Below the pieces are notes generated by a model. The model was given only the letters and a program-made list of their open reading frames with translations, did not search any database and had not been told where the DNA came from. 64,000 bases of DNA, taken from contig NZ_JACHCE010000009.1 in the NCBI RefSeq assembly GCF_014200605.1, forward strand, positions 124,001 to 188,000, written 5' to 3'. The translations under genes were made by a program, and so were the position numbers. This DNA comes from Pedobacter cryoconitis (GTDB lineage: Bacteria > Bacteroidota > Bacteroidia > Sphingobacteriales > Sphingobacteriaceae). Of the stretch, positions 8,250 through 17,341 are shown in pieces (within the stretch, counting starts at the first letter, position 1; each line of letters opens with the position of its first letter).

Positions 8250-9266
8250 GTGCCTGAAACGTATCTTTACCCTGTGGACGAAAATATTATCAGCGTTAGA
8301 CAGCTAACTAAAAAATATCAGACTGAACAGGCTTCAGGAATCAGAAATATCAATTTTGACATTAAACGCGGAGATATTATCGCAGTAATAGGCGAAAGCG
8401 GAAGCGGGAAATCTACTTTGTTAAAATCTATATTTGGTTTACTGCAGGTAGATGAAGGAGAGATATTGTTTAATGGTAAACGCGTTTTAGGCCCCCATGA
8501 ACAGCTTATTCCAGGGCACAAGGAAATGAAGATTGTGACTCAGGATTTTTCGCTGAATATCTATGCCAAGGTATATGACAATATTGCTTCGGCTCTCTCT
8601 AATACGAATGTGAAAGCTAAGGAAGAGAAGACGGTTAAGATGATGGAACATTTGCATATTGATCATCTGAGAAATAAAAAGATCACTGAATTAAGTGGCG
8701 GTGAACAGCAACGCGTGGCTATTGCCAGAGCTCTGGTTACTGATACAAGTGTTTTGTTATTGGATGAGCCTTTTAGCCAGGTTGATGCTTTGTTAAAGAA
8801 TCAGTTGCGCGCTGATATTAAACGCATAGCTGCTGAAACCGGGGTAACAGTGATTATTGTATCACATGATCCTGCTGATGGTTTATTTCTGGCCGATTCG
8901 CTATTGTTAATGAAGAATGGCACCCTGATTCAACAGGGAAGGCCGGCTCATGTATACAATCACCCTGAACATATTTATACTGCGCAGTTATTAGGGAATG
9001 CGGTTGTTCTGAAGCTGGAGGATGCACTAAAATTAGGTCTCCACGCCAAAAGCCCGTCTGTAGTCTTTTATCCTGAATGGGTAGAGCTTACGAGTGGCTG
9101 GAATAGTAAACGTTATGAAGTGAAGGATGTTTATTATAAAGGTTTTTATGAAGAACTGCTGCTGGAAAGAAATGGTGTGGTGATCAGGGCTATTCAGCTG
9201 AACAGGGGAGAGCATAAAAAAAACGACCACGTTCAGGCGAACATTGGTCGTTTTCTTGAGTTTTAA
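8250..9266 (+). CDS. ABC transporter ATP-binding protein, orphan
   Basis: 338-aa ATPase of the PotA/FbpC-like import class. Walker A is GESGSGKSTL, the Q-loop TQDF, the signature LSGGEQQRVAIARAL, Walker B VLLLDEPF, and the switch His is in IIVSHDP. After residue about 240 it has a C-terminal domain with short strands (LLLERNGVVIRAIQL, then HVQANIGRFLEF), similar in place to the regulatory TOBE-type domain of such ATPases. The start is GTG 8250 with no ATG available before the ATPase core. No permease or binding protein is adjacent, so the substrate cannot be told. Confidence 0.85.
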   Translation: MPETYLYPVDENIISVRQLTKKYQTEQASGIRNINFDIKRGDIIAVIGESGSGKSTLLKSIFGLLQVDEGEILFNGKRVLGPHEQLIPGHKEMKIVTQDFSLNIYAKVYDNIASALSNTNVKAKEEKTVKMMEHLHIDHLRNKKITELSGGEQQRVAIARALVTDTSVLLLDEPFSQVDALLKNQLRADIKRIAAETGVTVIIVSHDPADGLFLADSLLLMKNGTLIQQGRPAHVYNHPEHIYTAQLLGNAVVLKLEDALKLGLHAKSPSVVFYPEWVELTSGWNSKRYEVKDVYYKGFYEELLLERNGVVIRAIQLNRGEHKKNDHVQANIGRFLEF

Positions 9267-9278
9267 ATCTTTTATTTT

Positions 9279-9680
9279 TTATAAAGAGGAAGTTATCAAA
9301 ACTATCTTTAATCTGGCTGTTGCAACTGGTCTTACGGGTGTATTCTGGTTACCACTGTTTTGTAAGTATACAGTAATAAATCCTGGCTCATAAGTGTAGC
9401 TATAGCTTTGACCATTGTCTACAAATGGCATTTTATCGTAAAGATCATTGTTTAATCTGGAGATACTTGCTGCTACTTCATCATTATCAAAGGTAGCCTT
9501 ATTAATCTCATTCACAGGAATGTCAACACTAAGTGTGCGGTTGTCGGCACTCAAAACCCAGTCACCTGGAGCTATATATTTTAAAATAGTAGCATTAGAT
9601 AGTGGTAAGATTGTTTCTTTTTTACAAGAAGATAATCCAATCGCTGTTATTGATAAGAGTAATAGTATGTATTTTTTCAT
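9279..9680 (-). CDS. small hypothetical lipoprotein
   Basis: 133 aa with a lipoprotein signal peptide and lipobox LSSC (Cys19), then KK, typical of Bacteroidota lipoproteins. The mature part is about 110 aa and likely beta-rich (YSYTYEPGFITVYLQNSG). No family was recognised. Convergent with the ABC ATPase gene, 12 bases apart, without a clear terminator between them. Confidence 0.65.
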   Translation of the reverse strand: MKKYILLLLSITAIGLSSCKKETILPLSNATILKYIAPGDWVLSADNRTLSVDIPVNEINKATFDNDEVAASISRLNNDLYDKMPFVDNGQSYSYTYEPGFITVYLQNSGNQNTPVRPVATARLKIVLITSSL

Positions 9681-10004
9681 ATTTGTGTGTTTCTTGTTTA
9701 GTTAGCAAATGTATTGCCAAGTTTTTAAATAGGAATTAATTTAACAGATTTTGGCCTTTTATCCTTATGGAGGGTGTATGGTTTTATGTCTCTTAAGTAA
9801 ATATAATGTTATTGATCTAAAAACGGGTGCCTATCAATTGATTTAGTTTGATCAATACTTATTATATGATGTTATCAATAAACCCTATTGACAATAGACT
9901 ATCTTTTTATTACCATTTCAATCATTCTATACCGGATTATTTTAAAAACTGTTAAGTTTATTAAATAGCTATGTAATAAATTTTTTACCTAAAACCCAAA
10001 ACCT
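9681..10004. other. AT-rich intergenic region between divergent genes
   Basis: About 320 bases between the - strand lipoprotein and the + strand metalloprotease. It must contain both promoters. Short direct and inverted copies of TATCAAT/ATTGATA occur around 9835-9895 and could be an operator, but no complete -33/-7 pair is convincing. No gene is seen. Confidence 0.4.
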
Positions 10005-10886
10005 ATGAAAAACAAAACCTTATTAATTGCGCTTGCTTTTGCAGCATTGACCAGTGCATGTAAAAAACAAAATGAGCAGAGTGCTCAAACTGCTGATACT
10101 AAAAATGATGATTGCCATTGTGCCGTTGAACAGGCTTCTCCGGAAATCAAAGGGGAGGCCATTACTTTTGGTCAGGGAAATAAAACCGTTCGGCTAACCA
10201 AAAAGAATGATCAGTTTGTTATTGGAGGAGATATTCTATTAAACAATGACCAGGTTGCTTATCTTAAGCATCAATACGACCCTAAAGGAACAGCCACAGA
10301 GAGTACATTTATTGACTATTTGAGCAAAAGATGGACCAATGGTATTGTTTATTATTCAATTGATGCAAATGTGCCAAATCAGGCCAGAATTACAGATGCA
10401 ATAGCACATTGGAAAGCAAAAACTAAACTGACCTTTACACCACGCACTACACAGGCCAACTATATCAGGTTTGTTGTCGGATCTGGCTGTTCTTCTGCCC
10501 TTGGAATGGCTGGAGGAGCCCAGAAGTTAAATCTCGCATCCGGCTGTTCAACTGGTAATGCTATCCATGAAATAGGTCATGCCTTAGGGTTACTGCATGA
10601 ACAAAGCAGAACTGACCGTGACGATTATGTAATTATCAATAAAGATAATATTGAACCTGGTCTTGAACATAATTTCGATACCTGGGAAGACAGAGGTTAT
10701 ACAGGCGGCCAAACCGGTGCTTTTGATTTTGGATCTATTATGATGTATCCTTCAAGTGCCTTTTCAAGTAACGGAAAACCAACAATTACAAAACTTGACG
10801 GGTCAACTTTTACTACACAAAGAAATGCGCTGTCAGCTGGTGATTTAGTCGGTTTCAAGTTCTTATATCCTGATTACGCATTGTAA
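10005..10886 (+). CDS. astacin-family (M12A) zinc metalloprotease lipoprotein
   Basis: 293-aa secreted metalloprotease. The signal peptide ends in a lipobox LTSAC (Cys19), so it is probably an outer-membrane lipoprotein. The astacin zinc site is complete: HEIGHALGLLHEQSR gives ligands His188, His192 and His198 with catalytic Glu189, and the Met-turn SIMMYPS (about 244-250) supplies the Met and Tyr. The segment before the catalytic domain (20-105) may be an inhibitory propeptide; it contains CHC at 37-39, which could act as a cysteine switch (inference). Single gene with its own terminator. Confidence 0.92.
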   Translation: MKNKTLLIALAFAALTSACKKQNEQSAQTADTKNDDCHCAVEQASPEIKGEAITFGQGNKTVRLTKKNDQFVIGGDILLNNDQVAYLKHQYDPKGTATESTFIDYLSKRWTNGIVYYSIDANVPNQARITDAIAHWKAKTKLTFTPRTTQANYIRFVVGSGCSSALGMAGGAQKLNLASGCSTGNAIHEIGHALGLLHEQSRTDRDDYVIINKDNIEPGLEHNFDTWEDRGYTGGQTGAFDFGSIMMYPSSAFSSNGKPTITKLDGSTFTTQRNALSAGDLVGFKFLYPDYAL

Positions 10887-10915
10887 AAACGGGCTTATAA
10901 TGAATAGGTATACTC

Positions 10916-10947
10916 AAGGCAGCCTTCGGGCTGCCTTTGGTGTTTTT
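10916..10947 (+). terminator. rho-independent terminator
   Basis: Stem AAGGCAGCC / GGCTGCCTT (9 bp) with a TTCG tetraloop, followed by a T-rich tract. It ends the metalloprotease gene. Confidence 0.9.
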
Positions 10948-11019
10948 ACTGCCTTTTGTTAGTTTGTAAATGATAATTTTTATACAGTTATTTGTTATCA
11001 ATTAATAGCTCAGTTCTTT

Positions 11020-11877
11020 ATGGAAATTCAAAGAAAATCTAACATCAGCTATGAGGAATTTATGGAAGAACACCATAATCCTGGTATCCCTGTAATTCTA
11101 ACAGATGCGACGAAAGTCTGGAAGGCAAATGGCTTATTCACTCCCGATTGGTTCCGCCAAAACTATCCGGATAAGGATAGTGATGTAATCAATAAGGAAA
11201 CAGGAAAACCTTACAAAATGAAAGAGGTAATGGACCTTGCTGAGCAGAGTTCTGAAGAGAAACTAGCTCCCTATCCGCTTACTTTTAATATCAGTAAAGA
11301 AATTCCTGAAATGCTGGATTTGCTTTTACCACTTAATCTTGGTTATGCAAAACCAAACTGGCTGGAAGATAAGTCATTTAAACGTGGAAACTGGGGCGGC
11401 ATTATCGAACTTTTTGTAGGTGGGCCCGGAGGGAAATTTCCTTATGTACATAAAGATTATTATCATTTGAGTGCATGGATTAATCAACTTTATGGAGAGA
11501 AACAGTTTACAGTTTTTCCACGCGGACAAGAGAAATTCCTATACGCCACCGAAAAGAACCAATGGCGTTCAGAAGTCAATGTCTTTAATCCTGATTTTGA
11601 TAAACATCCTGAATTCAGACATGCTACGCCTATTAGTTTTAAAGTAGGCGCTGGAGAAACTTTATATATTCCTTTTGGCATCTGGCATACGGCACATTCC
11701 CTGTCACCAACAATTTCTGTAGCCTTTGACCAGCTGAACAGCAAAAACTTTCCTTTATTTATGAATGATGTCTGGAATTTTAAGAAGGAAGGAAGTAAAC
11801 CTAAAGCTATTGCTGCTTATTTATATGCACTGGCTTCAGGAATGAAATGCAGATTAAAAGAAACTACCAAAGCCTGA
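11020..11877 (+). CDS. cupin-like / JmjC-domain 2-oxoglutarate-dependent oxygenase-like protein
   Basis: 285 aa. The cupin_8 fold is suggested by HKDYYHLSAWINQLYGEKQFTVFP, then ETLYIPFGIWHTAHSL. His144 and Asp146 (HxD) plus His223 form the expected Fe(II) triad. Relatives include protein hydroxylases of the FIH/JmjC group, so a peptide or protein hydroxylase is the best guess, substrate unknown. No signal peptide: it should be cytosolic. A monocistronic unit between the metalloprotease terminator and the hairpin at 11943. Confidence 0.8.
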   Translation: MEIQRKSNISYEEFMEEHHNPGIPVILTDATKVWKANGLFTPDWFRQNYPDKDSDVINKETGKPYKMKEVMDLAEQSSEEKLAPYPLTFNISKEIPEMLDLLLPLNLGYAKPNWLEDKSFKRGNWGGIIELFVGGPGGKFPYVHKDYYHLSAWINQLYGEKQFTVFPRGQEKFLYATEKNQWRSEVNVFNPDFDKHPEFRHATPISFKVGAGETLYIPFGIWHTAHSLSPTISVAFDQLNSKNFPLFMNDVWNFKKEGSKPKAIAAYLYALASGMKCRLKETTKA

Positions 11878-11942
11878 TTTAAGATCGTATTATAAAATAA
11901 CGGCTAAGCCAATTAATAAGCTTAAGATAAAATGTAAAATTA

Positions 11943-11966
11943 AAGGGATTCCATTTGGAATCCCTT
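11943..11966. terminator. hairpin between convergent genes
   Basis: 10-bp perfect stem AAGGGATTCC / GGAATCCCTT with an ATTT loop, between the cupin gene (+) and ilvA (-). T-tracts are weak on both sides; the - strand (CCCTTTAATTTTACATTTT) is the better one, so it probably ends the branched-chain operon. Confidence 0.7.
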
Positions 11967-12014
11967 CTTGTTACCAGATCAAATCCGGATTTGAAAATCA
12001 GAAATAATAATTAA

Positions 12015-13265
12015 TTATACCAGGTATTCAAAGAGTGTCTGATCATCATTCAGATCAATCACTTCAAATTTAAATTCTTCCATTCGCTGTTTCAAAGAAG
12101 CATAGTCAGTACTTTCCTGTAACTCTATACCTACAAGTGCAGGACCATTCTCCCGGTTTGTCTTTTTGATAAACTCAAAACGGGTAATGTCATCATGCGG
12201 GCCTAATACATTATTGACAAATGATTTCAAGGCACCTGGTCTTTGTGGAAAACGTACGATGAAATAATGTTTCAGACCTTCAAAAAGCAATGACTTTTCT
12301 TTAATCTCCTGCATTCTCTCAATATCATTATTACCGCCGCTCACGATACAAACAACTGTCTTACCTTCGATTGTATCTTTCAACTGATCCAGTGCAGCTA
12401 CAGCAAGCGCACCTGCAGGTTCCACAACGATTGCATCCTCATTGTATAGTTTTAGGATAGTTGTACAGATTTTACCCTCAGGGATCAATAACATCTGATC
12501 CAACAGTTCACTGCAATACTCAAAAGTGAGATTACCCACACGTTTTACAGCCGCGCCATCTACAAAACGATCAATATAATCCAGGGTAACCGGGCTGCCA
12601 ATTTTTAAGGCCTGATTCATCGAAGGAGCACCTTCGGGTTCTACCCCGATCAGCTTGATCTCCGGGTTGATATTCTTAAAATAACTGCCTACTCCAGAAG
12701 CAAGGCCACCACCACCGATAGGCATTACAATGACTTCAGTTTCGGGCAGGTCCTGATAAATCTCAACACCTACTGTGCCCTGACCTTCAATAACTTTGAT
12801 ATTATCAAAAGGTGGAACAAAGACCATCTGATGCTCAGCAGTATAGGCCAGAGCTTCTTTCATACAGTCATCAAAAGTATCACCGACAAGCACAATTTTG
12901 ATGTTATTTCCACCAAACATCTCTGTTTGCTTTATTTTTTGTCTTGGTGTAATCTCCGGCATAAATATAACACCTTGTATATTCAGCTTTTTGCACGAAT
13001 AAGCTACGCCTTGTGCATGATTTCCAGCACTGGCACAAACTACACCACGGCTGGTCTGACTTTGATCAAGTGTACTGATCATATTATAAGCACCACGTAA
13101 TTTATAAGAACGTACCACCTGCAAATCCTCTCTTTTTAAATAGATTTTTGCATTATATTTTAAAGATAATCCTTCATTATACTCCAGTTGGGTACGTTTA
13201 ACGGTGCCTGCAATACGTGCAGCAGCAGCTTCAAAGTCCAGTTCTACTTCTTTTTCCAGTTCCAT
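12015..13265 (-). CDS. ilvA: threonine ammonia-lyase (threonine deaminase), biosynthetic
   Basis: PLP enzyme converting threonine to 2-oxobutanoate, the first step to isoleucine. The PLP lysine is in LQVVRSYKLRGAYNM, the phosphate-binding glycines in PIGGGGLASGVG, and ASAGNHAQGVAYSC is conserved. At 416 aa it has only one C-terminal ACT-like regulatory domain (about 335-416, FIVRFPQRPGALKSFVNNVLG), as in Bacillus-type enzymes, rather than the two of E. coli IlvA (about 514 aa). It is the last gene of the operon, one base after leuA. Regulation by isoleucine through the ACT domain is expected from the family. Confidence 0.95.
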   Translation of the reverse strand: MELEKEVELDFEAAAARIAGTVKRTQLEYNEGLSLKYNAKIYLKREDLQVVRSYKLRGAYNMISTLDQSQTSRGVVCASAGNHAQGVAYSCKKLNIQGVIFMPEITPRQKIKQTEMFGGNNIKIVLVGDTFDDCMKEALAYTAEHQMVFVPPFDNIKVIEGQGTVGVEIYQDLPETEVIVMPIGGGGLASGVGSYFKNINPEIKLIGVEPEGAPSMNQALKIGSPVTLDYIDRFVDGAAVKRVGNLTFEYCSELLDQMLLIPEGKICTTILKLYNEDAIVVEPAGALAVAALDQLKDTIEGKTVVCIVSGGNNDIERMQEIKEKSLLFEGLKHYFIVRFPQRPGALKSFVNNVLGPHDDITRFEFIKKTNRENGPALVGIELQESTDYASLKQRMEEFKFEVIDLNDDQTLFEYLV

Positions 13266-13266
13266 G

Positions 13267-14781
13267 TTACAAGAATTTATTTAATGCGTCCAGATAAGCA
13301 TCGGCCGATGCCCTAACGATATCAGTGCTGAATCCATAGCCTAAATAAGAGCGCTCTTCGAAAATGACTCTCATATTCACTTTACTGATATCATCACTGC
13401 CACCATGAATGGCCTGAATAGTAAATTCTTTTAGCTGAATATCTTTATCAATGATACTTTGTATAGCTTTAATAGTCGCATTCACCGGACCATTACCTTC
13501 CGCTTTTGCTTCTTGTTCTAAACCTTCATATTCAAGTTTTACAGTTGCTGAAGGTAATTGTGAATCTCCACAAACTACATTCAAAGAGTTCAGTTTATAA
13601 CCATTTTTATAAGTATGCTCTTCTCCGTCACTCATCAATGATAATAAGTCATCATCAGAGATTTCTAATTTCTGATCTGCAAGAAGAAGGAACTTCTCAT
13701 ATACCTGATCAAGATTAATTTTCTCAATCACATAACCTAATCGCTCAAGGTGATGTTTTAAGGCATGACGGCCGCTTCTTGCCGTTAATATAATTCCTGC
13801 TGCATCAATCCCAACATCTTCAGGGTTGATGATTTCGTAGTTCTCCCTGTGTTTAAGGAAGCCATCCTGATGAATACCAGAGCTATGTGCAAAAGCATTC
13901 TGACCAATAATTGCCTTATTCGGCTGCACCGGCATTCTCATCATACGGCTCACTTTAGCACTGATCTCACTGAAATGTTTAGTGTTGATATTGGTTTTCA
14001 GGTTCAGGGCATGGTGTGTTTTTAAAACCATAGCCACCTCTTCCAATGCCGTATTCCCGGCACGTTCACCAATACCATTAATGGTACATTCTACCTGACG
14101 GGCACCATTAAGTACTCCAGCTAAAGTATTTGCTGTAGCCAGTCCTAAATCATTGTGACAGTGTACAGAGATAATTGCCTGGTCTATATTTTTAACATTT
14201 TCTTTTAGATAAAGGATTTTTGAACCATACTGTTCAGGCAGACAATAGCCATTGGTATCCGGGATATTTACCACTGTTGCACCTGCTGCGATTACAGCTT
14301 CAATCATCTGCGCTAAAAATGCATTGTCTGCACGGCCAGCATCTTCTGCAAAAAACTCAATGTCCTCTACAAATCGTTTCGCATACTTTACAGCCTCAAC
14401 AGCACGTTCCAGAATATCTTCACGGGTACTGTTGAATTTATATTTGATATGCATATCAGAAGATCCTATCCCGGTATGTATTCTAGGGCGTTTAGCATAT
14501 TGTAAAGCTGCTACTGCAGAATCTATGTCTTTTCTGTTTGCTCTGGTCAGTGCGCAAATAATAGGTTCACGAACTGCTTTAGACAATTCTACCACACTCT
14601 GGAAATCACCAGGACTTGAAATCGGGAATCCGGCTTCAATTACATCTACGCCAAGGGCTTCCAGTGCTTTGGCAATTTCTATTTTTTCTGGTGTAGAAAG
14701 CTGGCAGCCCGGAACTTGTTCCCCGTCACGAAGGGTTGTGTCAAATACATAAACTCTATTAGGATCGTGTAGCATAGTCAT
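13267..14781 (-). CDS. leuA: 2-isopropylmalate synthase
   Basis: Condenses acetyl-CoA with 2-oxoisovalerate, the committed step of leucine synthesis. The HMGL-like TIM barrel starts FDTTLRDGEQVPGCQLS, the metal site is SVHCHNDLGLATANTLAG, and NGIGERAGN and GIHQDGFLKHRENYE follow. The C-terminal LeuA dimerisation domain (about 390-504), where leucine feedback binds, is present. 504 aa, usual for the long bacterial form. The start is ATG 14781, or ATG 14775 two codons later. It lies three bases after leuB. Confidence 0.95.
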   Translation of the reverse strand: MTMLHDPNRVYVFDTTLRDGEQVPGCQLSTPEKIEIAKALEALGVDVIEAGFPISSPGDFQSVVELSKAVREPIICALTRANRKDIDSAVAALQYAKRPRIHTGIGSSDMHIKYKFNSTREDILERAVEAVKYAKRFVEDIEFFAEDAGRADNAFLAQMIEAVIAAGATVVNIPDTNGYCLPEQYGSKILYLKENVKNIDQAIISVHCHNDLGLATANTLAGVLNGARQVECTINGIGERAGNTALEEVAMVLKTHHALNLKTNINTKHFSEISAKVSRMMRMPVQPNKAIIGQNAFAHSSGIHQDGFLKHRENYEIINPEDVGIDAAGIILTARSGRHALKHHLERLGYVIEKINLDQVYEKFLLLADQKLEISDDDLLSLMSDGEEHTYKNGYKLNSLNVVCGDSQLPSATVKLEYEGLEQEAKAEGNGPVNATIKAIQSIIDKDIQLKEFTIQAIHGGSDDISKVNMRVIFEERSYLGYGFSTDIVRASADAYLDALNKFL

Positions 14782-14784
14782 GGT

Positions 14785-15876
14785 TTAGTTAGTGTAAGTT
14801 TGTTGTGTGATGAATTTTAAGACGAGTTTACCCATATCCTTAGTACCTAATACTTTGTATGGACTGGTACTATCATCTGCGATGTCACTGGTTCTGTAAC
14901 CTTCTTTTAATACTTTGTCAACCGTTGAAATAATGAGTTGAGCTTCTTCTTTTAAGCCAAAACTGATTTCCAGCATCAGGGCAGCAGAAAGGATTGAAGC
15001 CAGCGGATTAGCCAGGTCTTTACCAGTTATATCATGTGCAGAACCATGGATAGGCTCAAAAAATCCAGTTCCGTCGCCTACTGAAGCAGAAGCAAGCATA
15101 CCCATTGAGCCTGCAATTTGTGAAGCTTCATCAGTTAAGATATCACCAAACAGATTTGCCGTTAAGACTACATCAAACTGTTTAGGGTCTTTAATCAATT
15201 GCATCGCTGCATTATCAACAAATAAGTGCTGTGTTTCTACTTCCGGATATTGTTTAGCTATTTCCTGAACAGTTTCTCTCCATAATCTTGAACTTTCAAG
15301 AACATTTGCTTTATCAACAGAACATAATTTTCTGCCACGCTGCATTGCAGCTTCATAAGCTTTATGCGCAATGCGTTCTACTTCATATTTATGATAGATC
15401 ATCAGATCTGATGCGGTATTTTTATCTTCAGATCTTGTCTTCTCCCCAAAGTACACGTCACCTGTAAGTTCTCTGAAAAACAGGATATCGGTACCTCTTA
15501 GGATATGTGCTTTGATACTTGATGCATTCAATAATTCATCAAATAATAAAATCGGGCGCAGATTAGCATATAATCCCAGTTCTTTACGGATTTTAAGCAA
15601 GCCTTGTTCCGGACGCACCTTTAAAGAAGGGTCATTATCATATTTGGCATGGCCGACAGCTCCAAACAGGATAGCGTCACTTTTCCTTGCTTTTTCCAGC
15701 GTTTCATCAGGTAAAGGATTACCTGTTGCTTCAATAGCTGCATGTCCCATCAACGCTTCATCAAAGATGAACTCATGGTCAAAAACAGTTGCTATTTGCT
15801 CTAGAACAGCTTTACCCCAATGGGTAACTTCGGGCCCAATACCATCTCCTGGTATAACTAATATGTTTTTCTTCAT
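14785..15876 (-). CDS. leuB: 3-isopropylmalate dehydrogenase
   Basis: NAD-dependent oxidative decarboxylase giving 4-methyl-2-oxopentanoate for leucine. Conserved pieces include the N-terminal IPGDGIGPEV, the substrate-binding RKELGLYANLRP, SRLWRETVQEIAKQYP, VDNAAMQL and the metal-binding NLFGDILTDEASQIAGSMGM, then the NAD-site PIHGSAHDITGKDLANP. 363 aa is typical. It sits four bases after the embedded ABC ATPase. Confidence 0.97.
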   Translation of the reverse strand: MKKNILVIPGDGIGPEVTHWGKAVLEQIATVFDHEFIFDEALMGHAAIEATGNPLPDETLEKARKSDAILFGAVGHAKYDNDPSLKVRPEQGLLKIRKELGLYANLRPILLFDELLNASSIKAHILRGTDILFFRELTGDVYFGEKTRSEDKNTASDLMIYHKYEVERIAHKAYEAAMQRGRKLCSVDKANVLESSRLWRETVQEIAKQYPEVETQHLFVDNAAMQLIKDPKQFDVVLTANLFGDILTDEASQIAGSMGMLASASVGDGTGFFEPIHGSAHDITGKDLANPLASILSAALMLEISFGLKEEAQLIISTVDKVLKEGYRTSDIADDSTSPYKVLGTKDMGKLVLKFITQQTYTN

Positions 15877-15880
15877 TTTA

Positions 15881-17341
15881 CTAAACGCTTTCTAATATGT
15901 TTTCTACGGATTTTACTTCGCCGTTTTCTAATAAAATTCTTTTCTCTATACAGGCAGGCAGCTGTGATTCAAAATGACCAACATAAATCAACGTGGTCCC
16001 ATTTTTACATAATTCATCTACCAGCTTGTTAAAATATTGTGTTTGCTGCTGATCTAAGCCCTGGCAAGGTTCATCAAGGATCAATAGCTCAGGGTTTTTT
16101 ATAATTGTACGGGCTAAAAATGCCAGTCTTTGTTTTCCCAGAGGAAGCTGATTTAACAGGTTATCCTGGTATTCAGTTAAGCCGAAATAGCTGATTAATT
16201 CTGCAGCCTGTGTTTTCCTGGTATAATCAGGTTCGCGGAACAGACCTGAACTATCAAAAAATCCGGAAAGTATACTTTGTTTAACAGTCGCTAAAGGATC
16301 AAAATACCAATGTAATTCCGGAGAGATTAAGCCAATCCGTTTTTTGATATCCCAGATACTTTCGCCGCTGCCTCTTTTATTTCCGAAAAGATGAAGATCA
16401 TTCGCATAAGCCTGCGGATGATCACCAGTGATCAAACTTAACAATGTTGATTTACCAGAACCATTAGGGCCTTGTAAAAGCCATTTTTCTCCGGATTTAA
16501 CTTCCCAGTTGATATTTTTTAATACTTGCTTTTCGCCATAGCTGATATTTACTCCGGCCATTTTGATAATACTACCGGTAGAAGAAACCGGAGCCTCACT
16601 TAAAAACTCAGGGATTGGTTTACTTTCCGTTTCAGATTCCAGCGTATATTCATCAGCAGAAACTTCGGTTAGTTTGCCATCCCTGACTTCTGCGAAACGA
16701 TGAATTGCTGCAGGTAACTCCTTATCATTGCTGATTAAGATCAAAGTTGTGCCCGCTGCCGTAATCTCTTCAAAAAGACGGTTTAAGTTTTGACGGGAAA
16801 GTTTATCTAAACCATTATAAGGCTGATCTATAATTAACAACTGAGGTTTTAGCCATAGGGCACTAACCAATTGTAATTTTTTATGCTCCCCGCTTGATAA
16901 CTGAATTAAAGTAGAGTCTATCAAATCAGCAAAGCCTAAGGCAGCTAAAAGTTTTTCAACTTCGCTAAACTGAAGCTGATGTTTTTGACCATAAGTTTCC
17001 AATTCAAACCTGACTGTAGCAGTAGTTTCTGTTGACTGTTTATTATAGCGCTGCTGATAATAGAAATTAGACTGGCCTTCCAGATCTTTAAACTGATACC
17101 AGTTTGCTACATAATAGACAATAGGGGCTAAGCTGCTTTGTGAATCGAAATTAAGCTCAATATTGCCCTGAAATCTGACCAGACCAGCAATTGCTTTGGC
17201 CAAAGATGTTTTGCCACTTCCACTAATCCCACGTAATAACCAGTTCTCATGACGGTTTATAGTCCAGTTTAAATCCTGAAATATCAGCCTATGCTGATAT
17301 TTCAGGTCCAGATTTGTGATATGTACGATGGGTTGTGCCAT
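15881..17341 (-). CDS. ModF/PhrA-like tandem ABC ATPase inside the leucine operon
   Basis: 486 aa, close to E. coli ModF (about 490 aa), with two fused ATPase domains and no membrane segment. N half: Walker A GISGSGKTSL, signature LSSGEHKKLQL, Walker B LLIIDQPYNGLD with Gln in place of the catalytic Glu. C half: Walker A GPNGSGKSTL followed by SLITGDHPQAYANDL and GSGESIWDIKKRIGLISP as in ModF, a degenerate signature LPLGKQRL, Walker B LLILDEPCQGLD. One composite ATP site is therefore intact and one degenerate. It overlaps the leuD stop by one base and precedes leuB by four, so it is translated with them. The role is unknown; it may belong with amino-acid synthesis only by operon position. Confidence 0.88.
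   Translation of the reverse strand: MAQPIVHITNLDLKYQHRLIFQDLNWTINRHENWLLRGISGSGKTSLAKAIAGLVRFQGNIELNFDSQSSLAPIVYYVANWYQFKDLEGQSNFYYQQRYNKQSTETTATVRFELETYGQKHQLQFSEVEKLLAALGFADLIDSTLIQLSSGEHKKLQLVSALWLKPQLLIIDQPYNGLDKLSRQNLNRLFEEITAAGTTLILISNDKELPAAIHRFAEVRDGKLTEVSADEYTLESETESKPIPEFLSEAPVSSTGSIIKMAGVNISYGEKQVLKNINWEVKSGEKWLLQGPNGSGKSTLLSLITGDHPQAYANDLHLFGNKRGSGESIWDIKKRIGLISPELHWYFDPLATVKQSILSGFFDSSGLFREPDYTRKTQAAELISYFGLTEYQDNLLNQLPLGKQRLAFLARTIIKNPELLILDEPCQGLDQQQTQYFNKLVDELCKNGTTLIYVGHFESQLPACIEKRILLENGEVKSVENILESV

Noticed and set aside
14252..14752. 166-codon + strand frame
   Set aside because: Lies wholly within leuA on the other strand and has the low-complexity look of a shadow frame.
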